Shown piece by piece: positions 17,017 through 26,123 of a stretch of 64,000 nt of DNA (position 1 is the stretch's first letter; the number at the start of each line of letters is the position of its first letter). The translations under genes and the position numbers were made by a program. The notes under the pieces are model-generated. The model saw only the letters and a list, made by a program, of their open reading frames with translations, was not told the origin of the DNA and did not search any database. Source of the stretch: Solirubrobacter ginsenosidimutans (lineage in GTDB: Bacteria > Actinomycetota > Thermoleophilia > Solirubrobacterales > Solirubrobacteraceae); assembly GCF_027587205.1 (NCBI RefSeq), contig NZ_JAPDOD010000002.1, forward strand, positions 62,001-126,000. The letters are read 5' to 3'.

Positions 17017-17497
17017 GGAACCGCGCGGTGAAGCCCGGGCCCTTCGGTGCCGCGCACATCGGGCCGGATTGCATGACGCCTTCCGGGAACGGGGCGAGCC
17101 GCACGGGCTGCTCGCCGCAGGAGATCTGGACGCTGTCGCGGTCGCGCACGGCGCGGATCTCGTACCACCCGTCGGCGTCCGGCTCCGGCGCCGGCTGCTG
17201 CGACCAGTCGCTGACACCGTTGGTGACGACGACGCTGAGCCACAGCCGGCCGTCGAGCTCCAGCCCGCACTTGATCCAGTGCTCCTCGTCGAGGCGGAGC
17301 ATCAGCCCCGCCTGGTCGTACTGCGCGGCGAACTCGCCGCGGAAGCGCACGCCCATTTGACCCGTGTCCGCGAAGTGCCCGTTGTCGCGGATGAAGCCGT
17401 AGTGGGTCGTGCGCCAGAAGTCGGTCTCCGGCTCAACGGCCACGGTGAGATCGGACGCGTCGCCCGACCACACCGCCGGCTCGTTGAGCCACTTCAC
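17006..17497 (-). CDS. DUF1349 family protein (concanavalin-like fold)
   Basis: A 163-residue protein matching DUF1349: DFWRTTHYGFIRDNGHF, YDQAGLMLRLDEEHWIKCGLE and ARFRAL at the end. The family has a concanavalin/LamG-type jelly-roll fold related to yeast regulators of sugar-linked genes, with no proven activity. It starts with a GTG at 17495-17497 directly after the pyk stop codon, with no gap, and overlaps the ASCH-like gene, giving a pyk-DUF1349-ASCH unit. A sugar-binding role is possible but inferred. Confidence 0.85.
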   Translation of the reverse strand: MKWLNEPAVWSGDASDLTVAVEPETDFWRTTHYGFIRDNGHFADTGQMGVRFRGEFAAQYDQAGLMLRLDEEHWIKCGLELDGRLWLSVVVTNGVSDWSQQPAPEPDADGWYEIRAVRDRDSVQISCGEQPVRLAPFPEGVMQSGPMCAAPKGPGFTARFRAL

Positions 17498-18910
17498 CTA
17501 GACCTCTTGGATCTGCAGCAGCGACGTCGTGCCCGGCTTGCCCGAGGGCAGGCCGGCGGTGATCCCGACGCGCTCGCCCGGCTTCACCCACCCGAGCTCG
17601 ACGACCCGCGCCGCGGCGGCCGCGATCAGCTCCTCGGTGACCTCGTAGCGGCGCATCGACGCCGCCTGCACGCCCCACATCAGCCCGCAGCGGCGCACGG
17701 TCTCGCGCCCGGGGGAGAGCGCGATGATCGGCACCGTCGGCCGGTGGGCGGAGATCAGCCGCGCGGAGCGGCCGCTGAGGGTGGGGCAGACCAGCGCGGC
17801 GAGGTCGAGCTCGTGCGCCGCCCGCGTCGCCGTGTAGGCCAGCGTGTACGCCGGGTCGCGCCGGTCGCGCCGCACCCGCCGCTCGTTCCACTCGCGGTAG
17901 GGCGCGGTCTGCTCGGTGCGCTTGGCGATCGTCGCCAGCATCGCCACCGACTCCACCGGCCACGCGCCCACGGCGCTCTCCTGCGAGAGCATCACCGCGT
18001 CGGTGCCGTCGAGGATCGCGTTGGCGACGTCGGTCACCTCGGCGCGCGTCGGGCGCGAGGAGGCGACCATCGAGTCGAGCATCTGCGTCGCGGTGATCAC
18101 CGGGCGGGCGAGGGCGCCCGAGAGGCTGATGATCTGCTTCTGCACGATCGGGACTTCCTCGATCGGCATCTCGATGCCGAGGTCGCCGCGGGCGACCATC
18201 ACGCAGTCGGCCGCGCGGACGATCTCCTCCGCACGCGTGACCGCCTGCGGCTTCTCGATCTTCGCCACCAGCGGCAGCCGCGTGTGCTTGCGCAACTCGA
18301 CGATCTCCTCCGCGCGACGCACGAACGAGAGCGCGATGATGTCGACGCCGATCCGCTCGCCGGTGCGCACGTGCTCGAGGTCCTCCTCGGGGACCGCGGG
18401 CAGGGCCGCGGTCTCGCCGGGGATGTTCAGGCCCTGGCGCGAGGCGACCGCGCCGCCGATCTCGACGACGGCGTCGATCTCGCCGTCGTCGGGCCGCACC
18501 GCGCTGACGCGCAGGCGGACGGAGCCGTCGGCGAGGTAGATGATCTCGCCCTCGTCGACCGTCGAGGCGAGGCCGGCGTAGGTGATGAACAGCCGCGAGG
18601 CGTCGCCCTCACCGCCGTTGGGCCCGCAGACGAACGTGGTGGCGTCGCCCGGCTTGAACTCCACCACCCCGTCGCGAAGCTTGCCGATCCGGAGCTTTGG
18701 CCCCGGGAGGTCCTGCAGGATCGCGACCTGGCGGCCGGCGCGACCGGCGGCCTCGCGGACGCGGCGCGCGGTTTCCGCGTGCTCGTCGGCGCTGCCGTGT
18801 GAGAAGTTCAGGCGGGCGACGTCCATCCCGGCCTCGACCATGCGGACGAGAACCTCAGGATCACGGGACGCGGGCCCGATGGTTGCGACAATCTTCGTGC
18901 GGCGCTGCAT
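17498..18910 (-). CDS. pyk: Pyruvate kinase
   Basis: A 470-residue enzyme that converts phosphoenolpyruvate and ADP to pyruvate and ATP, the last step of glycolysis. It starts RRTKIVATIGPAS and has MDVARLNFSHGS, DLPGPKLRIGK, the catalytic block KIEKPQA, MVARGDLGIEM and PVITATQMLDSM. RPTRAEVTDVANAILDGTDA follows. Length and order match bacterial enzymes with the A, B and C domains. The ATG at 18908-18910 gives the standard N-terminus; the longer frame to 19078 is not supported. It heads a minus-strand unit with the DUF1349 and ASCH-like genes. Confidence 0.95.
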   Translation of the reverse strand: MQRRTKIVATIGPASRDPEVLVRMVEAGMDVARLNFSHGSADEHAETARRVREAAGRAGRQVAILQDLPGPKLRIGKLRDGVVEFKPGDATTFVCGPNGGEGDASRLFITYAGLASTVDEGEIIYLADGSVRLRVSAVRPDDGEIDAVVEIGGAVASRQGLNIPGETAALPAVPEEDLEHVRTGERIGVDIIALSFVRRAEEIVELRKHTRLPLVAKIEKPQAVTRAEEIVRAADCVMVARGDLGIEMPIEEVPIVQKQIISLSGALARPVITATQMLDSMVASSRPTRAEVTDVANAILDGTDAVMLSQESAVGAWPVESVAMLATIAKRTEQTAPYREWNERRVRRDRRDPAYTLAYTATRAAHELDLAALVCPTLSGRSARLISAHRPTVPIIALSPGRETVRRCGLMWGVQAASMRRYEVTEELIAAAAARVVELGWVKPGERVGITAGLPSGKPGTTSLLQIQEV

Positions 18911-18932
18911 CAGCGCCGCACGATATAGAGCG

Positions 18933-20331
18933 TCAGGTGCCGACCACGTATTGCGGAAGCGTGAACGTCTGGTAGAGCGTCGGGTAGGAGGTGCTGAAGC
19001 GGACCCGGCTGCGGAAGCGGAACGTGTAGACGCGGTCGGCTCGCGGCGCGTTGAGCGTGGCCTTGAAGCGCCCGTCACCGGCCGGCTTGAAGCGGGCGAC
19101 GACCGACTCCTTCCCGCAGGAGACCTGGCGGGTGACGGTGACCGTCTGGACCGGGGTCGCCAGCGGGCGTGAGATGCGGCCGCTGAGCGTCACCTTGCGT
19201 GTCCCGGCCTTGCGCGTGCCGGTCACGATCATCCGGCGCTCGAGCTTGAGCGCCAGCGACTTCTCGGTGCCGATGGAGGCGCGGTAGCGGGCGGCGTTGG
19301 TATGCCGGAGCGAGACGGGCGGGAGCTTTGCGTCGGTCATGAACAGGCCGCTCTTCGGGACTTTCAGGGTCGCGACCGTCCGCCGGTTCCAGAGCGAGCG
19401 GATGCGCACCGTCTTGTCCGCGAAGCGTCGCGGGTCGGCGGCGCCCTGCAGGAAGACGCGTCCGCCCTTCTGGACGACGTCGATCAGCGTCAGGCGCCGG
19501 GTCGTGCAGCCGGACTTGGTCGAGCCCAGCCCGAGGGCGGCGGCGGCGATCGAGCCGCAGCCGACGCCGGTGGCATCGACCGTCGCCTCGCCCACGACGG
19601 CGTCCAACAGCGGCGTGCCGGCCAGCTCGACCCTGACGTGGAGCGCGCGGCGGGTGAGCTTGTCGCCGGAGACGAGTTGCTCGCCGGGGGTCGTGCGCAC
19701 CCGCAGCGCGGTCGCCGGGACCGCGAGATCCGGCAGCGTGTCGAGGACCGGCTGGAGCGCGTTCTGCAGCATGACCAGGTCCACCCCCGCGGGGGCGAGC
19801 ACCTTCGTGACGTCGAGCTTCGATGGATCGAGCGTCTGCGAATCGAGCGTCAGGTTGCGGTCGACGGCGTCGGTCGTGCTGAGCGTGGTGCCGAGCGCGG
19901 ACAGCGCACCGATGCGCGACGTCCCGCTCAGCGCCGGCGTCCCGGCCTGACCGGTCGCGCCCGCGTCGGCCGTCAGGTCCTTGACGGACAGCAGCGGCCC
20001 GGCGGCGCCGACCAGCGCGGCGAGCGCGGGGCCGAGGTCGACGGCCCCGATCCCGGGCACGCCGATCACGTTCCCGCCGGGAAGCTGCGGCACCGGCAGG
20101 GCGGGCAGCGGGAGCGCGACGTTGAGCTCGCCGATCCCGGCCGACGCCGGCGGCCTGGGGAGCACACGCCGCGGCGCCGCGGTTGGCGGTGATGGGCTCT
20201 TGCGCGGGGGCGGTGGCGACGGTGAGGCGGAGCGCGCCGGCGTCGCATTGGAAGGAGGCGGCGCTCGCGGGGGCCGGGGCGAGCGCGGCGAGGACGGACG
20301 TGCCGAGGACGAGGGGCAGGAACCGGTGCAT
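18933..20331 (-). pseudogene. Secreted protein interrupted by a +1 frameshift near 20157-20166
   Basis: The 5' part (ATG 20329-20331) encodes a good signal peptide, MHRFLPLVLGTSVLAALAPA then ASAAS, and about 50 plausible residues up to ITANRGAAAC. The frame then turns into Arg-rich nonsense. The rest of the protein (about 400 residues to the TGA at 18933-18935) is open in another frame from a GTG at 20163-20165, with no signal peptide of its own. Dropping one base of the four-G run at 20157-20160 joins both parts into about 465 residues. The C-terminal 200 residues look like Ig-like or carbohydrate-binding beta domains (RVYTFRFRSRVRFSTSYPTL). It may be a true mutation or a sequencing error. 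Confidence 0.72.
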
Positions 20332-20408
20332 GGCGGCTACAACGTCGAGCGGTCAGGGAACTGGCGGGCAAGGACGCTGTACCGCGCACATCTGGGTAGC
20401 GCAGTGTC

Positions 20409-21383
20409 ATGGCCCATGCCACATCCAGCACCGAGCGTTCGACGAACGGGAAGAACGACGTCCCGGAACAACCGACCGACCTGCCCAAGGAGGCCTTCCC
20501 CGCGATCCTCAAGCGGACCTTCAAGCAGTTCGGGGAGGACCAGCTGACCACCTGGGCCGCGGCGCTGACCTACTTCGGCGTGCTGTCGCTGTTCCCGATG
20601 CTGCTCGCGCTCGTCTCCGTGCTCGGCGTGATCGGCCCCTCGGCGACCCAGCCGCTGCTCGACAACCTGAGCAGCGTGGCTCCAGGCCCCGCCAAGGACA
20701 TCCTCACGAACGTGTTGACGAGCCTGGAGTCCAACCAAGGCGGCTCGACGGTCGCGCTGATCATCGGCCTCGCGGCGGCGATCTGGGCCGCCTCGGGCTA
20801 CATCGGCGCGTTCATGGACGCGTCCAACAATGTCTGGGACGTGCCCGAGGGCCGGCCGATCTGGAAGAAGATCCCGGTCCGGCTCGGCGTCACCGTCGCG
20901 CTGCTGGTCCTGCTCACCGTCACGGCGCTGGCCGTCGTCTTCACGGGCCCGGTCGCGCAGAAGGCGGGCGACGTCATCGGTCTCGGCGGCACCTTCGTCG
21001 ACGTCTGGAGCATCGCCAAGTGGCCGATCCTGCTGCTGATCGTGTCCTTCATGATCTCGCTGCTGTATTGGGCGTGCCCGAACGTCAAGCAGCCGGGCTT
21101 CCCGTGGGTCACGCCGGGCGGGCTGTTCGCGGTCGTGCTGTGGCTGCTCGCCTCGCTGCTGTTCGCGTTCTACGTCTCGAAGTTCTCCTCCTACAACAAG
21201 ACCTACGGCAGCCTCGGCGGCGTGATCGTGTTCCTGACCTGGCTCTGGATCACGAACATCATCGTGCTGCTCGGCGCCGAGCTGAACTCCGAGATGGAGC
21301 GCAGCCGGGCGATCCGCGGCGGCCACCCGCCTGAGCAGGAGCCCTACCTGCCGCTGCGCGACGAGCCGAAAACGGACGGCTAG
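20409..21383 (+). CDS. YihY/virulence factor BrkB family membrane protein
   Basis: A 324-residue protein with a charged N-terminus (about 45 residues) and six hydrophobic helices. AAALTYFGVLSLFPMLLAL is the classic BrkB/YihY first-helix block. WAASGYIGAFMDASNNVW and TWLWITNIIVLLGAELNSE are the other conserved segments. This inner-membrane family (often mislabelled ribonuclease BN) has no established biochemical role, with transport suggested. An inverted repeat follows the stop codon. It stands alone as a plus-strand gene between two minus-strand groups. Confidence 0.9.
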   Translation: MAHATSSTERSTNGKNDVPEQPTDLPKEAFPAILKRTFKQFGEDQLTTWAAALTYFGVLSLFPMLLALVSVLGVIGPSATQPLLDNLSSVAPGPAKDILTNVLTSLESNQGGSTVALIIGLAAAIWAASGYIGAFMDASNNVWDVPEGRPIWKKIPVRLGVTVALLVLLTVTALAVVFTGPVAQKAGDVIGLGGTFVDVWSIAKWPILLLIVSFMISLLYWACPNVKQPGFPWVTPGGLFAVVLWLLASLLFAFYVSKFSSYNKTYGSLGGVIVFLTWLWITNIIVLLGAELNSEMERSRAIRGGHPPEQEPYLPLRDEPKTDG

Positions 21384-21386
21384 GAG

Positions 21387-21533
21387 TCACGGCTCGCGGA
21401 TGACGCCCGGGCTCGGTGCCCGGGCGCCGTCGGCCACGAAGTCCCACTCGCGGGCCGTCCAGCGGACGCGCGGGTCGAGCACCGCGGCGACCGGCGGCGC
21501 CGCGCTCGTGTCACCGTCGCCGGAGCGTGACAT
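21387..21533 (-). CDS. Possible 48-residue small protein
   Basis: A short frame on the minus strand whose ATG (21531-21533) overlaps the 3' end of the RTX-repeat gene by 23 bp and which ends at a TGA (21387-21389) 3 bp from the brkB stop codon. The predicted text (VLDPRVRWTAREWDFVADGA, then an Ala/Pro-rich tail ending GVIREP) is not low-complexity and its third codon positions are almost all G or C, as in real genes here. No family is recognised. It could be a genuine small protein or the remnant of a longer one. It has no signal peptide or membrane segment. Confidence 0.4.
   Translation of the reverse strand: MSRSGDGDTSAAPPVAAVLDPRVRWTAREWDFVADGARAPSPGVIREP
21404..21426. terminator. GC-rich inverted repeat after brkB
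   Basis: Perfect 8-bp arms CGCCCGGG/CCCGGGCG around a 7-nt loop, 20 bp past the brkB stop codon. There is no T-run, so its action as a terminator is uncertain. It also lies inside the possible 48-codon minus-strand ORF at 21387-21533, whose codons it would overlap. Confidence 0.45.
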
Positions 21534-22920
21534 GGAGCACCTGTTCGCTTGAGCCGAACGCGACGCGCACCGTGACCTTCAGCCGGTGGCGCTTCGCGAG
21601 CGCGCGGCGCGCGGCTCGCGAGGGTTTGAGCACGACCTGCGTCTCGCCGGCGGCGGCGACCTTGCGCGAGGCGCCGGCCACGCGGAGCCGGCCGGACGTG
21701 GCGCGGACCTTCACGACCCCGGCGCCCGGCGCCGCGACGCGCACGACGATCCGGCGCCGCGAGTCCACCCGCGCCGCCAGCGCCTTGAAGGCGGGCGGGG
21801 CGACGGGTGCGGCGGCCGCGGCCCAGTCGGTGCCCTCGCACTGGTCGGAGAGGTAGATCGAGTCGTCGAAGACGTCGATCGGGTCGGCCACGACCGCATC
21901 GGTGCCCGGCCCGCAGCTGATCTGCTCGCGGGCGCCGTCGCGGGCGTCGATCCGGTCCTGTCCGCTCGCGCAGGCGGCGGCGATGCAGGCGCCGACGTCG
22001 TCGCCCCAGAACCGGTCCACGCCTTCACCGCCCACGAGGACGTCGTCGCCGTCGTCGCCGCCCAGCACGTCCTGCCCATCGTCCCCGGTCAGGCGGTCGG
22101 CGCCCGGCCCGCCCACGAGTTGGTCGTCGCTGCCGCCGCCCGCCAGCACGTCGTCGCCCTCGCCGCCGGAGAAGGCGTTGCGCCCCGCGTTCCCGGTCAG
22201 CACGTCGGACCCGTGGCCGCCGATGACCGTCCCGATGTCGGGCGCGATGTTGTCGCCCTCGCCCGCCGCACCGTCGTTGGCGACGCCGTCGGGGCTGAGC
22301 GCGAGGTTCTCGCTCCGCCCTTCGTAGGTGACGCTGTCGCTCCCGCCGCCGCCCACGTAGGTGTCGGCGCCGTGGGTGAGGCTCTCGTCCTCGCACGCGC
22401 ACGGCACGCCCTCGAGATAGTCGTCGCCGGGGCCGCCGTCGAGGAGGTCGTCGCCGTCCTGGCCGAGCAGCGTGTCGGTGCCGACGCCGCCGCGCAGCAC
22501 GTCGTTTCCTCCCTGCCCGAAGATCGGGGTGTCGTTGCCGTTTCCGGCATCGACCGTGCTCGGGCCGTCCCAGTCCCAGTAGGAGTCGTCGCGGTCGCCG
22601 AGGTTGGCGACGAAGCCGGCCGGGAGTGGGCAACGCGCGGTGTCGCCGGCGATCGGGTCGCTGCCGGCGACGACGCACCCGCCGGTGGCGGCGGTCACGC
22701 GCGCGCCGCTGTCCCAGACCTGCAGACAGGGGGCGCCGAGGCCGGTGCACATGGAGTCATAGGGAACGACGGAGACGGCGACGCGGTTGGACTCGCCCGG
22801 CGCCGCCGTGTACGTGACGGTGGAGCCGGTGCCGGCGATCTCGCTCGCGGCGGCGGGGGAAGCGGTGGCGAGCGCCGTGACGGCCAACAGGAGGCCGATC
22901 CGGGGGGAGGCTGCGCGCAT
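21511..22920 (-). CDS. Secreted RTX-type calcium-binding repeat protein
   Basis: A 469-residue exported protein. A signal peptide (RIGLLLAVTALATASPAAAS) follows the ATG at 22918-22920. About 120 residues then lead to two blocks of Gly/Asp-rich nonapeptide repeats of the GGxGxDxLx type (for example GQGGNDVLRGG, GPGDDYLEG, GEGDDVLAGG, GGDDGDDVLVGG) that form calcium-binding beta-rolls. The C-terminal 110 residues are Ala/Arg/Val-rich and beta-like. RTX proteins fold on meeting external calcium. No catalytic domain is visible, so it may be a surface or adhesion protein. It is divergent from the large BTAD regulator. Confidence 0.88.
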   Translation of the reverse strand: MRAASPRIGLLLAVTALATASPAAASEIAGTGSTVTYTAAPGESNRVAVSVVPYDSMCTGLGAPCLQVWDSGARVTAATGGCVVAGSDPIAGDTARCPLPAGFVANLGDRDDSYWDWDGPSTVDAGNGNDTPIFGQGGNDVLRGGVGTDTLLGQDGDDLLDGGPGDDYLEGVPCACEDESLTHGADTYVGGGGSDSVTYEGRSENLALSPDGVANDGAAGEGDNIAPDIGTVIGGHGSDVLTGNAGRNAFSGGEGDDVLAGGGSDDQLVGGPGADRLTGDDGQDVLGGDDGDDVLVGGEGVDRFWGDDVGACIAAACASGQDRIDARDGAREQISCGPGTDAVVADPIDVFDDSIYLSDQCEGTDWAAAAAPVAPPAFKALAARVDSRRRIVVRVAAPGAGVVKVRATSGRLRVAGASRKVAAAGETQVVLKPSRAARRALAKRHRLKVTVRVAFGSSEQVLHVTLRRR

Positions 22921-22958
22921 GGCGTCCTTTCGGATGTGGGGAGGCTGCGCACCCTCCG

Positions 22959-22985
22959 TCAAGGACCTCAACGAAACCTGAACGG
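22959..22985. promoter_or_regulatory. Three TCAA/TGAA-like heptamers in the RTX/BTAD regulator intergenic region
   Basis: The 82-bp divergent region holds TCAAGGA, TCAACGA and TGAACGG with start-to-start spacings of 9 and 11 nt, just upstream of a TATGGT box (22991-22996) that lies 6 nt before the GTG at 23003. SARP-type regulators bind direct heptamer repeats about one helical turn apart, so self-regulation by the neighbouring regulator is possible. The spacing is not perfect. Confidence 0.35.
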
Positions 22986-23002
22986 GGCGGTATGGTCGCG
23001 CC

Positions 23003-26000
23003 GTGGTGGGTCCGGACGTCGACCTCCAGCTGTGCGGCGAGCTGCGCGTGGAAGTCGACGGCCGCCGCCGCGAGCGCGAGCTTCCCGGTCGCCTCGGCCG
23101 CCTGCTGCTCGCCTACCTGGTGCTGAACCGGCACCGCGCCGTCACGCGCGACGAGCTGATCGACGCGCTGTGGGCGCAGGGCGCGCCGGACGATCCCGGC
23201 GCGACGCTCAGCACCCTGCTCTCCGCGCTGCGGCGAACGCTTGGCCCGGAGCTCGTCGTGGGGCGAAGCGAGCTGCGGCTCGTCCTGCCCGCGAACGCGC
23301 GGCTCGACGTCGAGCAGGCGGCGCGGGACGTCGAGGGAGGCGAGCCGGAACGGGCGCTCGCGGTCCTGGAGCAGGTGCTGCTGCCCGAGCTCGACGCGCC
23401 GTGGCTGGACGAACGCCGGCGCGAGCTCGAGGAACAGCGGCTGCGCGCGTTCGAGCTCGCCGCGCGCGCCGCGCTCGCCCGCGGCGACGCGCGGGCCGCG
23501 GAGGTGGCGAGCGGGCGGCTCGTGGCCCTCGCTCCGTACCGGGAGGCGGGCTACGCACTCCTGATGGAGGCGCAGGAGGCGCAGGGGAACGTCGCCGAGG
23601 CGCTGCGGACGTTCGAGCGCCTCCGGGCGCTGGTCCGCGACGAGTTGGGCGCCGTGCCGTCGCCGGAGCTGCGCGCCGCTCACGCCCGGTTGCTCGAGCC
23701 GCCGCCCGCCCTCCCGCTCCCACCGGCGCTGTCCCGGCTCGCCGACCGCCGCTTCGTCGGCCGCGCGGGCGTCCTCGCCCTCCTGCGCGATCGTCTGGCG
23801 CGCGGTGGCCGGCAGTTCGTCTTCCTGACCGGCGAACCGGGCATCGGCAAGACGAGTGTGGTCGCGGCGTTCGCTCGCGAGGCGCATGAGCGCGGCGACG
23901 CCGTCGTCCTCTACGGCCGCTCCGACGAGGACGCGCTCACGCCGTACGGTCCGTTCCCCGAGATCCTCTCGCAGTGTCTCGCGCGTGAGGTGCTGACCGA
24001 TCAACGGGAGCGCGGTCTCGAGCGCTACTGGCTGTTCGAGGCCGTCACCGCCGCGCTGGCGGAGTTGGGCCCGCTCGTGCTCGTCTGCGACGACCTGCAC
24101 TGGGCCGATCGCCCGACGCTGCAGCTCGTGCGCCATCTCGCTCGCGCGTCGCGGCCGCACACGCTGCTGTTCGTGGGGACCTACCGGGAGGCGGAGGCAC
24201 CGCTGCGCGAGCTGATCGCCGACCTGCGCCGCGAGCAGGTCTTCGAGGGCGTCTCGCTGGCCGGGCTCGACGACGCCGAGGCCGGCAAGCTGCTGGCCGG
24301 GCTCAGCGAGTCGATGGTCGCGAGGCTGGTCGAGCTGGCGGGTGGGAATCCACTCTTCCTCGACGAGCTGCGCCGTTCCGTCACCGCGGCGCAGGACCCG
24401 GCGCACATCGCGATTCCGGAGGGCATCAAGGACGTGGTGCTCGGCCGCGTCGCCCGCCTGGGTGAGCGCGCCCACGACGCCTTGACGCTGGCCGCCGTCG
24501 CCGGTGAGACCTTCAGCCCCGCGATCCTCGGGTCCTCCGACGCGGTGCTCGACGTGCTCGACGAGGCGCTCAACGCCGGGCTGCTCACCCCGACCGACGA
24601 GCCGTTCCGGCTCGCGTTCGCGCATGCGTTGATCCGCCAGACGCTCTACGAGAGCATCAGCGAGACCCGGCGGATCCACCTGCACCATCGCGTCGCCGAG
24701 CGCCTGGAAGCCTCCGGCCGCCGCGATCCCGCCGAGCTGGCGCACCACTTCTTCCGCGCGCGGCACGTCGCCGGCCCGGAGCCGGCGATCCGCTACGCCC
24801 GCCAGGCCGCCGCGCGGGCCGCGGCGTCGCTGGCGTGGGAGGACGAGGCGCTGCAGCTCGAGCGGGCGCTGGAGGCCGACCCGCCGGACCCGGGCGAGCG
24901 CGTTGAGCTGCTGCTGGCACTGGGGGAGGCGCGCATGCGCGGCGGGCTGGCGGCGGGGCGGACCGCGTTCGCCGAGGCCGCGCGGCTCGCCCGCGGGAGG
25001 TCGGCGGAGCAGCTCGCCCGCGCCGCGATCGGCTACGGCGGGCGCTACTACGAGGCCGGGGTCGTCGACGACGAGCTGATCGCCCTGCTGCGTGAGGCGC
25101 TGGCCGAGCTGCCCGAAGGCGCGCTGCGCTGCCGGGTGCTGGCGCGGCTGGCTGAGATCCTGCACTTCGCGGGCGAGCTCGACACCTCGCGGCGGCTGTC
25201 GGAGGAGGCCGTGGCGATCGCCCGTGGCCTCGGCGACGGCGACCTGCTCGCCGCGGCGCTGACCGGGCGCCACGTCGCGCTGCTGCATGTCGCCCACGTC
25301 GATGAGCGAATCGCGATCGGCCGTGAGGTCCTCGCGCTGGCTGACCGTGCCCGCAACCCCCGGCTCGAGCTGCAGGCGCTGCACGCGCGGATCTTCGATC
25401 GGCTGACGCTCGGGGATCTCCTCGGCGCCCGGCAAGACCTCGAGCGCCTCGACGCGCTCGCTCAGGCGCTGCGTGAGCCGTTGTTCGCGCATTTCGTCGT
25501 CGGCTGGTCGTGCGTGTTCGCGCAGTTCGACGGCCGCCTCGACGAGGCCGAGCGGCTCGCGCTGGAGTCGTTCGAGCTGCGCCGCGAACTCGAGACCCGC
25601 GACGCGGGGAGCGTGCTCGCGGCCCAGCTGTTCATGATCCGGCGCGCTCAGGGCCGGGTCGGCGAGCTGCTGCCCGCCGTGCTGGAGGCGGTGCAGCAGT
25701 CTCCGGCGCTGGCCGCGTGGCGGGCCGCGCTGCCGCTGGTCCACCTCGCCGCGGGCGAGGAGGAGCGGGCGCGCGAGGCGCTCGCACGGGTGGACCCCGC
25801 CGCGATCCCGCGCGACTTCTTCTGGCTCACGGCGCTGACGTTGTTGAGTGAGGCGGCCGCGGCGCTGCGGGCGCCGACGTCGGAGCTCTACCGGCTACTG
25901 GAGCCGTTCGCGGGGCGCTTCGTGCAGATCGGCTACGCCGCGGGCGACGGGCCGGTCGCACGCTCGCTCGGCCTGCTCGCCGCGGCGTCCGGCGACGCGC

Positions 26001-26101
26001 CACGCGCCGCCGCGCACCTCGAGCACGCCCTCGCGCTCTGCTCGGGCGCGCCGGCGCTCGAGCTGCGGGCCCGTGCAGATCTCGCTGTCACAGCGTCGTG
26101 A
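23003..26101 (+). CDS. Large BTAD-AAA ATPase-TPR transcriptional regulator
   Basis: A 1032-residue regulator. Residues about 5-85 form an OmpR-like winged helix (GRLGRLLLAYLVLNRHRAVT, DELIDALW). Residues about 90-235 are a bacterial transcriptional activation domain of TPR-like helices (VALAPYREAGYALLMEAQEA). Residues about 250-540 form an AAA/STAND ATPase with Walker A GEPGIGKT (277-284) and Walker B LVLVCDDLHWAD (near 357). The C-terminal half is TPR-rich. There is no C-terminal LuxR helix-turn-helix. The start at GTG 23003 has a TATGGT box 6 nt upstream, so it is probably leaderless. Such regulators sense a signal through the ATPase and TPR parts. Likely targets are itself and the divergent RTX gene. 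Confidence 0.88.
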   Translation: MVGPDVDLQLCGELRVEVDGRRRERELPGRLGRLLLAYLVLNRHRAVTRDELIDALWAQGAPDDPGATLSTLLSALRRTLGPELVVGRSELRLVLPANARLDVEQAARDVEGGEPERALAVLEQVLLPELDAPWLDERRRELEEQRLRAFELAARAALARGDARAAEVASGRLVALAPYREAGYALLMEAQEAQGNVAEALRTFERLRALVRDELGAVPSPELRAAHARLLEPPPALPLPPALSRLADRRFVGRAGVLALLRDRLARGGRQFVFLTGEPGIGKTSVVAAFAREAHERGDAVVLYGRSDEDALTPYGPFPEILSQCLAREVLTDQRERGLERYWLFEAVTAALAELGPLVLVCDDLHWADRPTLQLVRHLARASRPHTLLFVGTYREAEAPLRELIADLRREQVFEGVSLAGLDDAEAGKLLAGLSESMVARLVELAGGNPLFLDELRRSVTAAQDPAHIAIPEGIKDVVLGRVARLGERAHDALTLAAVAGETFSPAILGSSDAVLDVLDEALNAGLLTPTDEPFRLAFAHALIRQTLYESISETRRIHLHHRVAERLEASGRRDPAELAHHFFRARHVAGPEPAIRYARQAAARAAASLAWEDEALQLERALEADPPDPGERVELLLALGEARMRGGLAAGRTAFAEAARLARGRSAEQLARAAIGYGGRYYEAGVVDDELIALLREALAELPEGALRCRVLARLAEILHFAGELDTSRRLSEEAVAIARGLGDGDLLAAALTGRHVALLHVAHVDERIAIGREVLALADRARNPRLELQALHARIFDRLTLGDLLGARQDLERLDALAQALREPLFAHFVVGWSCVFAQFDGRLDEAERLALESFELRRELETRDAGSVLAAQLFMIRRAQGRVGELLPAVLEAVQQSPALAAWRAALPLVHLAAGEEERAREALARVDPAAIPRDFFWLTALTLLSEAAAALRAPTSELYRLLEPFAGRFVQIGYAAGDGPVARSLGLLAAASGDAPRAAAHLEHALALCSGAPALELRARADLAVTAS

Positions 26102-26123
26102 GCCCGCGCAACGATCTGGGTGC

